The notes beneath the pieces were generated by a model. The model worked only from the letters and a program-made list of their open reading frames with translations. It did no database searches and had not been told where the DNA came from. The translations under genes and the position numbers were made by a program. Of a DNA stretch of 64,000 nt, positions 63,702 through 64,000 are shown piece by piece; the stretch's first letter is position 1; each line of letters opens with the position of its first letter. Source of the DNA: Notospermus geniculatus (Eukaryota > Nemertea > Pilidiophora > Heteronemertea > Lineidae); contig NMRB01000952.1 of NCBI GenBank assembly GCA_002633025.1, positions 65,931-129,930 on the forward strand. Direction: 5' to 3'.

Positions 63702-64000
63702 AGGGTGATTTCAAAGTTGGTGTTAACACCAGATGTTAACACTGACACCAACACTAACCCCCATCTCAACACCAACTTTGAAGTCAAGCAGTGGTGTTGG
63801 TGTTAACACCTGGTGTTGGTGTTACCCAATTTCAAAGTTGGTGTTGAGTGTCAACATCAACACCAACACCAACACTAACACCCATTTCAACACCAACTTT
63901 GAAATCAAGCAGTGGTGTTGGTGTTAACACCTGGCATGCCTGGTGTTGGTGTAATCTCATTTCAATGTTGGTGTTGGGTGTTAACCTCGACACCGGGTGT
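63702..64000. repeat. GGTGTTAACACC-rich tandem repeat, runs off the end
   Basis: Units of about 120-130 bp start with TTTCAAAGTTGGTGTT (near 63710, 63832 and 63957) and contain many copies of GGTGTT and its complement AACACC, including the palindrome GGTGTTAACACC. It continues past the end of the window. Confidence 0.8.

Noticed and set aside
1-64000. CRISPR arrays, operons or bacterial mobile elements
   Set aside because: Introns, SINEs, MITEs and animal protein domains show this is eukaryotic DNA. The tandem repeats have no regular unique spacers.

Overview
The window is draft-assembly DNA from an animal. It has spliced genes with GT-AG introns, many short inverted-repeat transposons (MITEs) and tRNA-derived SINEs, minisatellites, and N-runs at 4064-4067, 25814-26237 and 36737-36986 plus single Ns at 51708 and 59247. 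The gene content (an invertebrate-type CBL, and secreted von Willebrand A plus fibronectin type II proteins) and the very high insertion polymorphism suggest a marine invertebrate. Amphioxus, a hemichordate or an echinoderm all seem possible; the sequence alone does not settle the species.

Region 1 (1-4950): no exon recognised, only SINEs and MITEs. Region 2 (4953-11161, plus strand): the 3' ten exons of a CBL E3 ubiquitin ligase, from the EF-hand part of the tyrosine-kinase-binding domain through SH2, linker, RING finger, proline-rich tail and C-terminal UBA domain to the stop codon. Exons for the four-helix bundle were not found and probably lie before the window. Several introns carry MITEs. 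Region 3 (11162-18250): no gene seen; a 1.3-1.4 kb tandem duplication (15227-16617 and 16705-17987) carries reciprocal transposon insertions.

Region 4 (18251-59246): a tandem array of a secreted-protein gene. Each unit has a leader of SINE and MITE sequence, then a signal-peptide exon and three exons coding a VWA domain. The fullest copy (41786-50186) continues through short lysine/proline-rich exons, a small Cys exon, an FnII domain, a Cys-containing exon and a second FnII domain, giving a predicted 425-residue protein. Copy 1 stops right after the VWA domain. Copies 2 and 3 are cut by a junction and by a gap. Copy 5 (52002-57665) has only the 3' nine exons. Shared insertions pair unit 1 with 3 and unit 2 with 4, but one insertion groups 3 with 4, so the array is either a gene-conversion mosaic or partly concatenated haplotypes.

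Region 5 (59248-64000): no gene seen. Two direct copies of a 49-bp minisatellite plus flank enclose a nested inverted-repeat element with a tRNA-like segment; the window ends in a GGTGTTAACACC-rich tandem repeat.

The two genes show no functional link. CBL acts on tyrosine-kinase signalling inside the cell, while the VWA-FnII proteins are predicted to be secreted. The strongest lead for something undescribed is the VWA-FnII family: its VWA metal site is degenerate, and its basic linker is built from duplicated cassette exons.
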